Shown: positions 16,455-24,891, counted from the first letter of the stretch. The stretch is DNA of 64,000 nt from an uncultured Brachybacterium sp. (GCF_947500705.1 NZ_CANMSY010000002.1:434001-498000), one strand, 5' to 3'. Numbers and translations: made by a program. Notes: generated by a model not told the origin, from the sequence alone.

Positions 16455-16630
16455 GTGCACAGAGTGAGTCTGGGCACCTCTCGCCTCGCGACAGCCGGTT
16501 CGTGTGCGGCAACTGCAGGAGAAGCGATCCGGGGGGTGCGGAGCAGGGATAGCCTGGCCGTCGGCAGCCGGACGCCGCACGTCACACAAAGCCCGGGTAC
16601 CCTCCCCGTCCCCTCCTGGAGATCCTTCCC

Positions 16631-17545
16631 ATGAATGAGCCTGCGCCCGCCACTCCGCCCACCGCCACCACGCCCAGCCCGCCGAGTCCCGTGATCACCG
16701 CACCGAAGGCGCTGACGAAGTCGCTCGAGGACGCGATGCACGCGAAGGCCATCGCGCCGTGGGACCGGATGTTCCTGCAGACCCTCACCGGGGGCGCCTT
16801 CATCGCCCTGGGCTTCGTCTTCATGGTCACCACCCAGCAGGGGATGGGCGACTGGCCGGTCGGCATCGCCAAGCTCCTCGGCGGCACCGTCTTCTCCGTC
16901 GGCCTGGGGCTCGTGGTGATCAGCGGCTCCGACCTGTTCACCGGCACCACCATGACGTTCATGCCGCGACTGTCCGGGCGGATCTCCACCGGCCGGATGC
17001 TGAGCCACTGGGGGATGTCGGCAGGCGGCAACCTGATCGGCGCCGTCCTCATCGCACTGCTGATGCTGGGGGCCGGAACCCATGCGACCAACGGCTCCGC
17101 CTGGGGGCTGATCGTCCTGGACACCACCCGAGCCAAGCTCGACCACGACTGGCACCAAGCGTTCTTCCTGGGCATCCTCGCGAACTTCGCCGTCTGCCTG
17201 GCCGTCTGGGTCGCCACCGCCGGCAAGACCGTCACGGACAAGGTCCTCGGCGTGGCCGGGCCGATCGCGCTGTTCGTGGCCACCGGCTTCGAGCACTCCG
17301 TGGCCAACATGTTCATGCTCCCGATGGGTCTGCTGATAAAGAACTTCGCCGGCGACTCCTTCTGGCAGGGCGAGGCGATCCAGGCCGCCGGGAAGTCGCT
17401 CGAGGACTACACCTCGATCACGGTCGGCGCCGCGATCTGGGACAACATGATCCCGGTGATCCTGGGCAACATCGTGGGCGGGGCCGTGCTGGTAGGTGCC
17501 TACTTCTGGGCAACCTACCGCCGGGGAGATGCCGACCTGGCGTAG
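16631..17545 (+). CDS. Formate/nitrite transporter family channel
   Basis: 304 residues, about six membrane helices after a Pro/Thr-rich N-terminal tail of ~25 residues. The family pattern includes GLVVISGSDLFTGTTM and, later, ATGFEHSVANMFMLPMGLLIK, the conserved FEHxVANM stretch whose histidine lies in the FNT pore. Members (FocA, NirC) are pentameric channels for formate, nitrite or hydrosulfide; substrate cannot be told from sequence alone. There is no adjacent pyruvate-formate lyase or nitrite reductase. The start ATG follows CCTGGAGATCC. It stands alone between the transglutaminase and ferredoxin reductase genes. Confidence 0.9.
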   Translation: MNEPAPATPPTATTPSPPSPVITAPKALTKSLEDAMHAKAIAPWDRMFLQTLTGGAFIALGFVFMVTTQQGMGDWPVGIAKLLGGTVFSVGLGLVVISGSDLFTGTTMTFMPRLSGRISTGRMLSHWGMSAGGNLIGAVLIALLMLGAGTHATNGSAWGLIVLDTTRAKLDHDWHQAFFLGILANFAVCLAVWVATAGKTVTDKVLGVAGPIALFVATGFEHSVANMFMLPMGLLIKNFAGDSFWQGEAIQAAGKSLEDYTSITVGAAIWDNMIPVILGNIVGGAVLVGAYFWATYRRGDADLA

Positions 17546-17730
17546 AGCCGACGAAGAGCTGACCGCCTCGCGGGCCACGACGTCAGGCCGCTCACAGTGC
17601 CCGGGATCAGGACGAATTTCGCGTATACAGTGGTGCGGAAATCTGCGCAGAGCGGAGTCCGGCGGTATGAGCCGTGACCGCTCCGGATCGCATCCGACCC
17701 GGCGCCACCGCGCCATGAGACCGAGGTGAG

Positions 17731-19197
17731 ATGTCCTCCTCCCAGCAGCCCTTCCGTCTGGCCGTGATCGGCTCCGGCCCCGCCGGCGTCTACGCCGCCG
17801 AGACCCTGCTCAAGAACAAGCAGGTCAAGAACGGGGAGCTCGAGGTCGCCATCGATCTGTTCGACCGCCTCCCGGCACCCTTCGGCCTGATCCGCTACGG
17901 CGTCGCCCCCGATCACCCCCGTATCAAGGGGATCATCACAGCGTTGCACCGCATCCTGGACCGCGGTGACATCCGCTTCCTGGGCGATGTCGAGTTCGGC
18001 ACGGATCTCACCCTCGACGACCTGCGCCGCCACTACGACGCGGTCATCTTCGCCACCGGCGCGCTCAAGGATGCCGAGCTCACGGTGCCCGGGGTCGAGC
18101 TCGAGGGCTCCTACGGCGCTGCGGACTTCGTGGCCTGGTACGACGGCAATCCGGACTACCCCCGTACCTGGGATCTGGATGCCGAGTCCGTCGCGGTGAT
18201 CGGCAACGGCAACGTCGCCCTCGACGTCGCCCGGGTGCTCTCCAAGAGCGCCGATGAGCTGCTGCGCACCGAGATCCCCGGCAATGTCTACGAGGGCCTG
18301 CAGGCCGCGAAGACCACCGACGTGCACGTCTTCGGCCGTCGCGGTCCCGCGCAGACCAAGTTCTCCCCGCTCGAGGCGCGCGAGCTCTCCCACCCTCGTG
18401 GCCTCCAGGTCGTGATGGATCCGCGGGACATCGAGCAGATCACCGAGGCGCAGTGGGAGGTCATCAACGCCGACAAGCGCACCTCCCAGGTGGCGCAGAC
18501 CTTCGTGGGCTGGCTCGAGGAGCAGCAGCGCCGTGAGGCCGCCGGCGAGGAGCCGACGGACCGCGAGGGCCGCCCGGTCCGGCGCCGCCTGCACATGCAC
18601 TTCTGGCACCGTCCGGTCGAGGTCCTCGGAGAGGATGGGCAGGTCACCGGCATGCGCTTCGAGCGCACCCGGTTGGATGCCGAGGGCAACCTCGAGGGCA
18701 CCTGCGAGTTCGTGGACTACGAGCTCGGCGCGATCTACCGCGCCGTCGGCTATCACGGCTCCGAGCTGCCCGGCGTCCCCTATGACACGGAGCGCGGCGT
18801 GATCAGCAATACCGCGGGTCGCGTCACCGCTGCCGCGGGTGACGTGCTGCCCGGCCTCTACGCCAACGGCTGGATCAAGCGCGGCCCGGTGGGCCTGATC
18901 GGCGCGACCAAGTCCGACGCCATCGAGACCATCGCCAGCCTGCTCGAGGACATCGAGACCGGCACTCTGCCCTCGGCGACCGAGCGTGACGGCGACGCGA
19001 TCCTGCGCCTGCTCGAGGACCGGGGCGTGCCGTACACGACCTGGGACGGATGGATGGCGCTGGACGAGCACGAGAAGGCGCTCGGGGCCGCCGCGGTCGA
19101 CGCCGACGGAGAGCCCCGCGCCCGGATCAAGGTCGTCGAGCGCGACGAGATGGTCCGCGTCTCCCGCGACGCGGTGAACCAGCCCTCCCCCGCCTGA
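17731..19197 (+). CDS. fprA: Ferredoxin/adrenodoxin-type NADP+ reductase
   Basis: 488 residues, close to mycobacterial FprA. FAD-binding GxGxxG is at the N-terminus (AVIGSGPAGVYAAETL), followed by FDRLPAPFGLIRYGVAPDHP, a hallmark of the adrenodoxin-reductase family. The NADP-binding site is VAVIGNGNVALDVARVL, and the C-terminal GWIKRGPVGLIGATKSDA completes the FAD site. It passes electrons between NADPH and ferredoxin or a P450 partner in the cytosol. An AT-rich stretch (TATACA, 17624-17629) about 100 nt upstream may be its -10 box, but no matching -35 is visible. Confidence 0.93.
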   Translation: MSSSQQPFRLAVIGSGPAGVYAAETLLKNKQVKNGELEVAIDLFDRLPAPFGLIRYGVAPDHPRIKGIITALHRILDRGDIRFLGDVEFGTDLTLDDLRRHYDAVIFATGALKDAELTVPGVELEGSYGAADFVAWYDGNPDYPRTWDLDAESVAVIGNGNVALDVARVLSKSADELLRTEIPGNVYEGLQAAKTTDVHVFGRRGPAQTKFSPLEARELSHPRGLQVVMDPRDIEQITEAQWEVINADKRTSQVAQTFVGWLEEQQRREAAGEEPTDREGRPVRRRLHMHFWHRPVEVLGEDGQVTGMRFERTRLDAEGNLEGTCEFVDYELGAIYRAVGYHGSELPGVPYDTERGVISNTAGRVTAAAGDVLPGLYANGWIKRGPVGLIGATKSDAIETIASLLEDIETGTLPSATERDGDAILRLLEDRGVPYTTWDGWMALDEHEKALGAAAVDADGEPRARIKVVERDEMVRVSRDAVNQPSPA

Positions 19198-19223
19198 CCG
19201 CGGACTGTTCGGCCCGTGCGACC

Positions 19224-19285
19224 GGCGCGAGCGGCCGGTCCGTACGGCCGTTGTTGCGGCCGGTCCGTACGGCTGGCGCGAGCGG
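19224..19285. repeat. Nested direct repeats after fprA
   Basis: An identical 18-mer (GCGGCCGGTCCGTACGGC) occurs at 19231-19248 and 19256-19273. An 11-mer (GGCGCGAGCGG) occurs at 19224-19234 and 19275-19285, bracketing it. Each 18-mer copy can also fold (GGCCG...CGGCC). This is part of a 317-nt gene-free region that also holds a long hairpin and a hexamer repeat. The first folded unit may serve as the fprA terminator. Confidence 0.75.
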
Positions 19286-19308
19286 AGACACGCCGCTCGC
19301 CACTCCCC

Positions 19309-19352
19309 GAGAGCACCGATTCCCTCCAGCAACGGAAGGGATCGGTGCTCTC
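19309..19352. repeat. 44-nt hairpin, left copy (H1) flanking the DUF559 gene
   Basis: Outer arms GAGAGCACCGAT and ATCGGTGCTCTC pair perfectly over 12 bp. The inner arms add about 7 pairs with one C-A mismatch and one T-G wobble, closing on a 6-nt loop. A second 44-nt element of the same design and orientation lies at 20459-20502. It may terminate fprA transcription, but its similarity to the second copy suggests a repeat family. Confidence 0.85.
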
Positions 19353-19397
19353 GACGTGCTCCTGGTACGTGTCGCCGCACTCCGGCACACCGGCAGT

Positions 19398-19434
19398 CCA
19401 GCACCAGCACCAGCACCAGCACCAGCACCAGCAC
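19398..19434. repeat. Hexanucleotide CCAGCA tandem repeat
   Basis: Six uninterrupted copies of CCAGCA lie about 80 nt upstream of the DUF559 start codon. In the frame of that gene they would encode alternating Pro-Ala. They sit upstream of the start I prefer, so they are probably untranslated. Copy-number change by slippage is likely. Confidence 0.85.
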
Positions 19435-19514
19435 GGTTCCTCCCCAGCGCCTGCTCGTCCACCTCCCGGGCACCACCCGCTCGGGAGCGGCGGCAGGTCT
19501 CTACCGTCTGGGCC

Positions 19515-20450
19515 ATGCCATCACCAGCACCACCTCCAGGGGCACGCCGCCACACAGCCATCACTCCCCGGAGGGTGTACCTGCGCAGCAGCCTCCGGCA
19601 CCTCGGGGTGAGCGAGCGTCGTCTCGCCTCCGAGGAGTTCGCCCGTGTCCTGCCCGGCTGCTACACCCCGGCCTCCGAGCCTGCCCCGCTCCTCGAGATC
19701 GCACGGATCGCGCAGGAGCAGGTGGTTCCCGGGTGCACCCTCTCGCACATCTCGGCCGCGGAGGTGCTGCGGCTCCCCCTCCCGTTCCGCATGACCTGGG
19801 ATCGGGGCGCGTCCCTCCACGTCGATGTCGCGGCTGCGCAGCGTCGCAGCGGCGGCCACCGCCTGATCGTGCACACCCGGAGCCCACGCAGACGCCTCCT
19901 CCTGCCCTCCGGCCTGGTGGTCGCAGATCCGGTGGACGTGCTGCTCGATCTGGCGTGCATGCTCCCCCACGATGGCCTCGTCGCGTGCATCGATGCACTC
20001 GGTTCACTGCGCCGCAAGGATGTTCGCGTGCCCGTGGAGACGGTCCGGGTCGCCACGCAGTCGATGACGGGCAGGAACATCCGAGAGCTGCGGCTGGCCG
20101 CACGGGACGCCCGGGATGCCGTGGACTCGCCCCGGGAGACCGCGACCCGCCTCCTGCTCCTGCGCCGCGGTTTCCCCGAGCCCGTGCTCAATCGGCCCGT
20201 GCTCGACCCCGCGACGGGGATCGAGTTCTTCCTGGACCTCTCCTACGACCGCTGGATGATCGCGATCGAGTACGACGGGAAGGACCACTACGATCCGGAC
20301 CGCACGAAGAAGGACCGGGACAAGGATGAGGTACTCCACGACCAGGGATGGTCCGTGCTCCGGATCACCAGCCACGATCACCGCGATCCGCGACACTTCC
20401 TGGCCAGACTCCGGGCGAAGATCCACGACGCGCCCAGACGCGCCGCATGA
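19515..20450 (+). CDS. DUF559 (PD-(D/E)XK nuclease-like) protein with AbiEi-like N-terminus
   Basis: 311 residues. The N-terminus (SSLRHLGVSERRLASEEFARVLPGCY) resembles the winged-helix start of AbiEi-type antitoxin/DUF559 proteins. The C-terminus has the Vsr/DUF559 nuclease core: D241 in FFLDLSYDRW, then IAIEYDGKDHY with E252, D254 and K256, followed by KDRDKDEVLHDQGWSVLRIT. The catalytic residues are therefore intact. No partner toxin or methylase is adjacent. It lies alone between two related hairpins and low-complexity DNA, as a small self-contained unit would. The ATG lacks a clear Shine-Dalgarno; the frame is open further upstream, so a longer protein including the Pro-Ala repeat is possible. 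Function is inferred only. Confidence 0.75.
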   Translation: MPSPAPPPGARRHTAITPRRVYLRSSLRHLGVSERRLASEEFARVLPGCYTPASEPAPLLEIARIAQEQVVPGCTLSHISAAEVLRLPLPFRMTWDRGASLHVDVAAAQRRSGGHRLIVHTRSPRRRLLLPSGLVVADPVDVLLDLACMLPHDGLVACIDALGSLRRKDVRVPVETVRVATQSMTGRNIRELRLAARDARDAVDSPRETATRLLLLRRGFPEPVLNRPVLDPATGIEFFLDLSYDRWMIAIEYDGKDHYDPDRTKKDRDKDEVLHDQGWSVLRITSHDHRDPRHFLARLRAKIHDAPRRAA

Positions 20451-20458
20451 CGTGCGTC

Positions 20459-20502
20459 GAGAACACCGATCCCCTGCAGATTCGGAAGGAATCGGTGTTC
20501 TC
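20459..20502. repeat. 44-nt hairpin, right copy (H2) flanking the DUF559 gene
   Basis: Starts 8 nt after the DUF559 stop. Arms GAGAACACCGAT and ATCGGTGTTCTC pair perfectly. Compared with H1 the fifth pair is A-T instead of G-C: a compensated change on both arms. The GGAAGG element next to the 3' arm is shared. It could act as the gene's terminator. Confidence 0.85.
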
Positions 20503-20525
20503 GGCGATCCGACCCGGCGCGGCGC

Positions 20526-20580
20526 GAGAGGGGGCGTGGGAGGGGGCGCGGCGCGGGAGGGGGCGCGGCGCGGGAGGAGG
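20526..20580 (+). repeat. G-rich 17-nt tandem repeat with quadruplex potential
   Basis: AGGGGGCGCGGCGCGGG is repeated exactly at 20541-20557 and 20558-20574, preceded by a diverged partial copy. The plus strand carries at least five runs of three or more G within 40 nt, with short loops apart from one of 8 nt. It sits between H2 and the end of the convergent aminotransferase gene and might pause either transcript. Confidence 0.75.
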
Positions 20581-20604
20581 AGGCGCGGCCGCCTCAGCCG
20601 CGGC

Positions 20605-21816
20605 TCAGCGCCGGATCCCGGCCAGGAAGTCCCCGATCCGGTCGATGGCATCCGCCAGCACGTCGACGGAGGGCAGGGTGACCAGTCGGAAGTGGTCGTG
20701 GGTGGGGAAGTTGAAACCGGTGCCCTGGGTGACCAGCAGCTTGCGGGCGCGCAGCAGGTCGTAGGCGAACTGCTCGTCGTCGTCGATGCGGTACATCTCC
20801 AGGTTTAGCTTCGGGAACATGTACAGCGCACCCTGCGCCTTCTGCACCGAGACCCCGGGGATGGCGGTCAGGCCCTCATAGGCGACGTCGCGCTGCTCGC
20901 GCAACCGGCCGCCGGGCAGGATCAGCTGCTGGACCGACTGGTGACCGCCGAGCGCCGTGGCCACGATGTGCTGCGCGGGCACATTGGGGCACAGTCGCAT
21001 GTTGGACAGCACGTCCAGGCCTTCGATGAAGCTCGTCGCGTGGTCCTTCGGTCCGTACAGCGCCATCCAGCCGGCCCGGAACCCGGCCACCCGGTAGGCC
21101 TTGGAGAGACCGTTGAAGGTGATCGAGAGCAGGTCCGGGGCGAGCGACGCGATCGGGGTGTGGACGACATCGTCGTAGAGGATCTTGTCGTAGATCTCGT
21201 CCGCGAGAATCATCAGCCCGTGCTTGCGGGCGACCTCGAGGATGTCGCGCAGCACGTGCTCGGGATACACCGCACCGGTGGGGTTGTTGGGGTTGATGAT
21301 CACGATCGCCTTGGTGCGCTCGGTGACCTTGTCGGCGATGTCGGTGACGTCCGGCCACCAGTGCTCGTCCTCGTCGCAGCGGTAGTGCACGGCGCGGCCG
21401 CCGGCGAGGGAGACGGAGGCGGTCCACAGCGGGTAGTCGGGCTGCGGGATCAGCACCTCGTCACCGTCGTCCACCAGGGCCTGGCACACCATCTGGATCA
21501 GCTCGGAGACGCCGTTGCCGAGGTAGACGTCGTCCAGCTCGATCCCGGGCATGCCGCGGGTCTGGTAGTACTGCGCGACCGCCCGACGAGCCGAGGGGAT
21601 GCCCTTGGAGTCGGAGTACCCCTGCGCGGTGGGCAGGTTCTTGATCATGTCGACGAGGATCTCGTCGGGCGCCTCGAAGCCGAACGGCGCGGGGTTGCCG
21701 ATGTTCAGCTTGAGGATCTTGTGCCCCTCGGCCTCCATGCGAGCTGCCTCTGCGGGGACCGGTCCTCGGATCTCGTAGCACACGTCGCGCAGTTTCGAGG
21801 ACTGGGTGAAGATCAT
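20605..21816 (-). CDS. PLP-dependent aminotransferase, AlaA-like
   Basis: 403 residues, fold-type I. Opening MIFTQSSKLRDVCYEIRGPV and LKLNIGNPAPFGFEAPDEI match the AlaA/AlaT alanine-glutamate transaminase group. PLP-contact motifs are visible: INPNNPTGAVYP, ADEIYDKILYDD, and the Schiff-base Lys in NGLSKAYRVAGFRAGWM. It probably interconverts alanine and 2-oxoglutarate with pyruvate and glutamate in the cytosol; the exact amino acid is inference. It converges with the DUF559 gene and stands downstream of the dead abgT remnant. Confidence 0.88.
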   Translation of the reverse strand: MIFTQSSKLRDVCYEIRGPVPAEAARMEAEGHKILKLNIGNPAPFGFEAPDEILVDMIKNLPTAQGYSDSKGIPSARRAVAQYYQTRGMPGIELDDVYLGNGVSELIQMVCQALVDDGDEVLIPQPDYPLWTASVSLAGGRAVHYRCDEDEHWWPDVTDIADKVTERTKAIVIINPNNPTGAVYPEHVLRDILEVARKHGLMILADEIYDKILYDDVVHTPIASLAPDLLSITFNGLSKAYRVAGFRAGWMALYGPKDHATSFIEGLDVLSNMRLCPNVPAQHIVATALGGHQSVQQLILPGGRLREQRDVAYEGLTAIPGVSVQKAQGALYMFPKLNLEMYRIDDDEQFAYDLLRARKLLVTQGTGFNFPTHDHFRLVTLPSVDVLADAIDRIGDFLAGIRR

Positions 21817-21923
21817 TCTGGGGCTCCTGGCCTGGTCGGGAGGTTCAGGCTAGCGCCAGCCGACGGCCGACGGGGAGGTCGACCGGACGACGGACGCGCC
21901 GCGCGCTCCGAGAACCCGGGGCA

Positions 21924-22405
21924 TCACTCCAGATGGATGTCGTTCGCGGGACCGATCGGGAGGTCCAGACCGTAGAACACCAGCAGCACTGCCACCCACA
22001 CAGTGAAGAACACGATGGTGAAGGGCACGAGGCGCGCCACCAGCGTGCCCAGGCCCGCACCCGGCTCGTACCTGCGCACCATCCCCAGCAGGACGATGAG
22101 GTACGGGCTGAGCGGGGTGATGATCTGGATGGAGGAATCCCCGATCCGGAACGCCGCCTGCACGAAGGCCGGCTCGAGCCCGGTCAGGGCGAGCATCGGG
22201 ACGAACACCACCGCCATCAGGCCCCCCATGGACGTGCCGGAGGTGATGAAGAGGTTCGCCACGGCGCACAGCACCACGAAGCGAGCACCACCGGCAGCCC
22301 GCCGAGCTGCGCGGATTCGAGCCAGGTCGCCCCGTGCACGGCGAGGTAGGTGCCCACCCCGCTCCAGGTGAACAGGGCGAGGAACTGGGCGAGGGCGAAC
22401 TGCCG
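21924..22405 (-). pseudogene. Remnant of an AbgT-family transporter, truncated and frameshifted
   Basis: Two minus-strand frames together give the C-terminal third of an AbgT (p-aminobenzoyl-glutamate/antimetabolite) transporter. One frame reads RQFALAQFLALFTWSGVGTYLAVHG (22405 down to about 22280). The other continues FVVLCAVANLFITSGTSMGG...AAFRIGDSSIQIITPLSPY to the stop. The frame changes near 22278, explained by loss of one base in the GCT-TCG-TGG region. About 160 residues remain of the usual ~510; upstream DNA has no AbgT similarity. The loss is old or a deletion removed the 5' part, perhaps when the alpha-galactosidase operon arrived or was rearranged. Confidence 0.82.
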
Positions 22406-22527
22406 GGGCGGAGGCGGACATCGAGCTCTCCCGGGACGGGCGACTCCCGGTGCCGGGAGCTGGGCGCGGGGCTCGCGCACCGTGGATCATCGTAGGTCCC
22501 ACCACCTGGGACGGAGGCGCACCGCTC

Positions 22528-22556
22528 TTGACGACTGGCGGACCACCATTTACTTT
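22528..22556 (+). promoter_or_regulatory. Probable promoter of the alpha-galactosidase operon
   Basis: TTGACG (22528-22533), a 17-nt spacer, and TACTTT (22551-22556) form a plausible sigma-70-type promoter about 75 nt ahead of the start codon. The following 20 nt are unusually AT-rich for this genome, and CGGAGGG lies further on. A LacI or ROK operator would be expected here, but no clean palindrome is visible. Confidence 0.5.
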
Positions 22557-22632
22557 CATGGTGTAACTATTCGGAGGGCGCGACGTCGACCACCCTCCGG
22601 CACCGCATCCCGCCGCATCCAGGAGGCCACTG

Positions 22633-24891
22633 ATGTCCCCTCATCGGATTCCCACCGATCATCCCGTGCTCGCCCCGCGCCCCGGTGCGACGCACCGCCT
22701 GCACCTCACCGCCTCGGACGTCTCGGTGGTCCTGGATGTCACCGAGGGGCGGGCGCCGGCGATCGCCCACTGGGGCGCGGCCCTCGGCGAGCTCGGGGCC
22801 GACGGGCTCGATGCCGTGTGCGACGGGGCCGTCGACGTCGTCCCCCAGAATGCGGTCGACGTCCCGGTGCGGATCGGGATCATCCCCCAGCAGAGCGACG
22901 GCTGGATCGGCCGGCCCGGGCTCAGCGGCTCGCGCTCGGACGGCTCCGGCTGGGCACCCCGTCTGGTCACCGAGAGCGTCACCCTCGACGGTGCCCCGAT
23001 GGCCGCCGCCCACGCCGAGACAGGAGCGGCCACGGCACGCTTCGCCCTGGCCGACGCGGCGCTCGGCCTCGCCCTCGGCCTCGAGGTCGAGCTGCTCCCC
23101 TCCGGACTGCTGCGGATGCGCGCCACCCTGACCAACACCGCGGAGTCCCCCTATGCGCTGGCCGAGCTGACGCTCACCGTCCCGGTCCCGGCCGAGGCCG
23201 AGGAGCTGCTGGACTTCGCCGGTCGCTGGGCGAAGGAGCGCACCCCGCAGCGCTCCGCCTTCACCGTCGGCACCCACCTGCGCGAGAACCGCCGCGGTCG
23301 CACCGGGGCGGACGCGGCGCACGTCCTGCACGCCGGTCGCCCCGGGCTCGGCTTCCGCCGCGGTGAGGTGTGGGGTGTGCACACCGCCTTCTCCGGCAAC
23401 CATCGCCATCTCGCCGAGCAGATCAACACCGGCCGACGAGTCCTCGGAGGCGGCGAGCTGCTGCTGCCGGGCGAGCTGCAGCTCGCCTCCGGGGAGGAGT
23501 ATGCGGGCCCCTGGCTCTATGCCACCTACGGTGAGGGGCTCGATGCCGTGGCCTCCCGCTTCCACCGCCATCTGCGTTCCCGCTCCCGGCACGTGGACAC
23601 CCGCCGCCCGGTCACCCTCAACGTCTGGGAGGCGGTCTACTTCGATCATGACCTGACCCGGCTCACAGACCTCGCGGACCGCGCCGCAGCGCTCGGGGTG
23701 GAGCGCTTCGTGCTGGATGATGGCTGGTTCGGCTCCCGCCGTGACGACACCTCCGGGCTCGGCGACTGGGTGGTCTCCGACGAGGTGTGGCCGGAGGGCC
23801 TCGGCCCGCTGATCGACCATGTGCGAGGGCTGGGGATGGAGTTCGGCCTCTGGTTCGAGCCCGAGATGGTCAACGAGGACTCCGAGGTCGCCCGCGCCCA
23901 TCCCGAGTGGATCATGGCCACCTCCCCCGAGCGGATGCCTCTGGAGTCACGGCACCAGCAGGTGCTGAACCTGTCGATCCCGTCCGCCCAGGCCCATGTC
24001 CGAGACCAGATGATGGCGATCCTGGACCGGTACGAGATCGGCTACCTCAAGTGGGACCACAATCGTGACCTGCTGGAGGCCGCGACCCGTGAGACCGGCC
24101 GGGCCGCCGTGCATGAGCAGACCCTGGCCACCTACGCCCTGATGGACGAGCTCAAGGCGGCCCACCCGGGTCTGGAGATCGAATCCTGCTCCTCGGGCGG
24201 AGCCCGCGTGGACCTCGAGGTGCTCGAGCACACCGACCGGGTGTGGGTCTCGGACTGCATCGATCCGCTGGACCGCCAGCAGATGAACCGTTGGACCTCC
24301 CAGCTGATCCCGCTCGAGCTGATGGGCAGCCACATCGCCTCCGGCCGCTCCCACACCACCGGACGCCTCCACACCCTCGCCTTCCGAGGGCTGTCCGCCC
24401 TGTTCGGGCACCTCGGCATCGAATGGGACCTGGCGCAGGCCACCGCGGCGGAGCTGGACGAGCTGCGGGAGTGGATCACGCTCTACAAGGAGCACCGTGA
24501 GCTGCTGTTCACCGGTGACCTGGTGCGCGCGGATCGCGGCAGCAGCCCGCTGTGGATGTACGGAGTGGTGGCCCCGGACCAGGCGGAGGCGCTGTTCGCC
24601 CTCACCGCCGTCGGGCGGTCCTCCGAGTCCCAGCACGAGCGGCTGCGCTTTTCCGGGCTCGATGCCCGCGCCCGCTACCGGATCCGTCCCCTGCTGACCG
24701 GCGAGCGCCCCACCGGCCTGGCCCTGCCGCCCTGGTGGCAGCGCGCCGAGGAAGAGGACGGGCTGCTCCTGCCCGGCGCGGTGCTGAGCACTTCGGGCCT
24801 CGCCGCTCCTCTGATCGATCCCGAGCAGGGCGTGCTGTTCTCCCTCACCCGTGAGCCCGTCACGTCGGACGCCGCCGCGGCAGACCGCTGA
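22633..24891 (+). CDS. Alpha-galactosidase, GH36
   Basis: 752 residues, typical for bacterial GH36. It hydrolyses terminal alpha-1,6-galactose from melibiose, raffinose or stachyose. The N-terminal beta-supersandwich leads into the barrel motif FVLDDGWFGSRRDDTSGLGDW. The nucleophile is D475 in YLKWDHNRDL and the acid/base is D541 in VWVSDCIDP, with CSSGGARVDLEVL between them. No signal peptide, so the substrate is imported intact by the ABC genes that follow. ATG start with an AGGAGG-like site (CCAGGAGGCCACTG) upstream. It leads an apparent four-gene operon. Confidence 0.92.
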   Translation: MSPHRIPTDHPVLAPRPGATHRLHLTASDVSVVLDVTEGRAPAIAHWGAALGELGADGLDAVCDGAVDVVPQNAVDVPVRIGIIPQQSDGWIGRPGLSGSRSDGSGWAPRLVTESVTLDGAPMAAAHAETGAATARFALADAALGLALGLEVELLPSGLLRMRATLTNTAESPYALAELTLTVPVPAEAEELLDFAGRWAKERTPQRSAFTVGTHLRENRRGRTGADAAHVLHAGRPGLGFRRGEVWGVHTAFSGNHRHLAEQINTGRRVLGGGELLLPGELQLASGEEYAGPWLYATYGEGLDAVASRFHRHLRSRSRHVDTRRPVTLNVWEAVYFDHDLTRLTDLADRAAALGVERFVLDDGWFGSRRDDTSGLGDWVVSDEVWPEGLGPLIDHVRGLGMEFGLWFEPEMVNEDSEVARAHPEWIMATSPERMPLESRHQQVLNLSIPSAQAHVRDQMMAILDRYEIGYLKWDHNRDLLEAATRETGRAAVHEQTLATYALMDELKAAHPGLEIESCSSGGARVDLEVLEHTDRVWVSDCIDPLDRQQMNRWTSQLIPLELMGSHIASGRSHTTGRLHTLAFRGLSALFGHLGIEWDLAQATAAELDELREWITLYKEHRELLFTGDLVRADRGSSPLWMYGVVAPDQAEALFALTAVGRSSESQHERLRFSGLDARARYRIRPLLTGERPTGLALPPWWQRAEEEDGLLLPGAVLSTSGLAAPLIDPEQGVLFSLTREPVTSDAAAADR

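Noticed and set aside
19398-19434. CCAGCA array considered as a CRISPR fragment
   Set aside because: Units are 6 nt and contiguous, with no spacers and no cas genes.
17515-19476. 653-codon minus-strand frame opposite fprA
   Set aside because: Runs through intergenic repeats on one side and has no recognisable domain; fprA on the other strand is complete.
19515-20450. DUF559 gene considered as the antitoxin of an AbiE-type toxin-antitoxin pair
   Set aside because: The N-terminal part resembles AbiEi, but no AbiEii-type nucleotidyltransferase toxin gene adjoins it, and the C-terminal nuclease core is intact.
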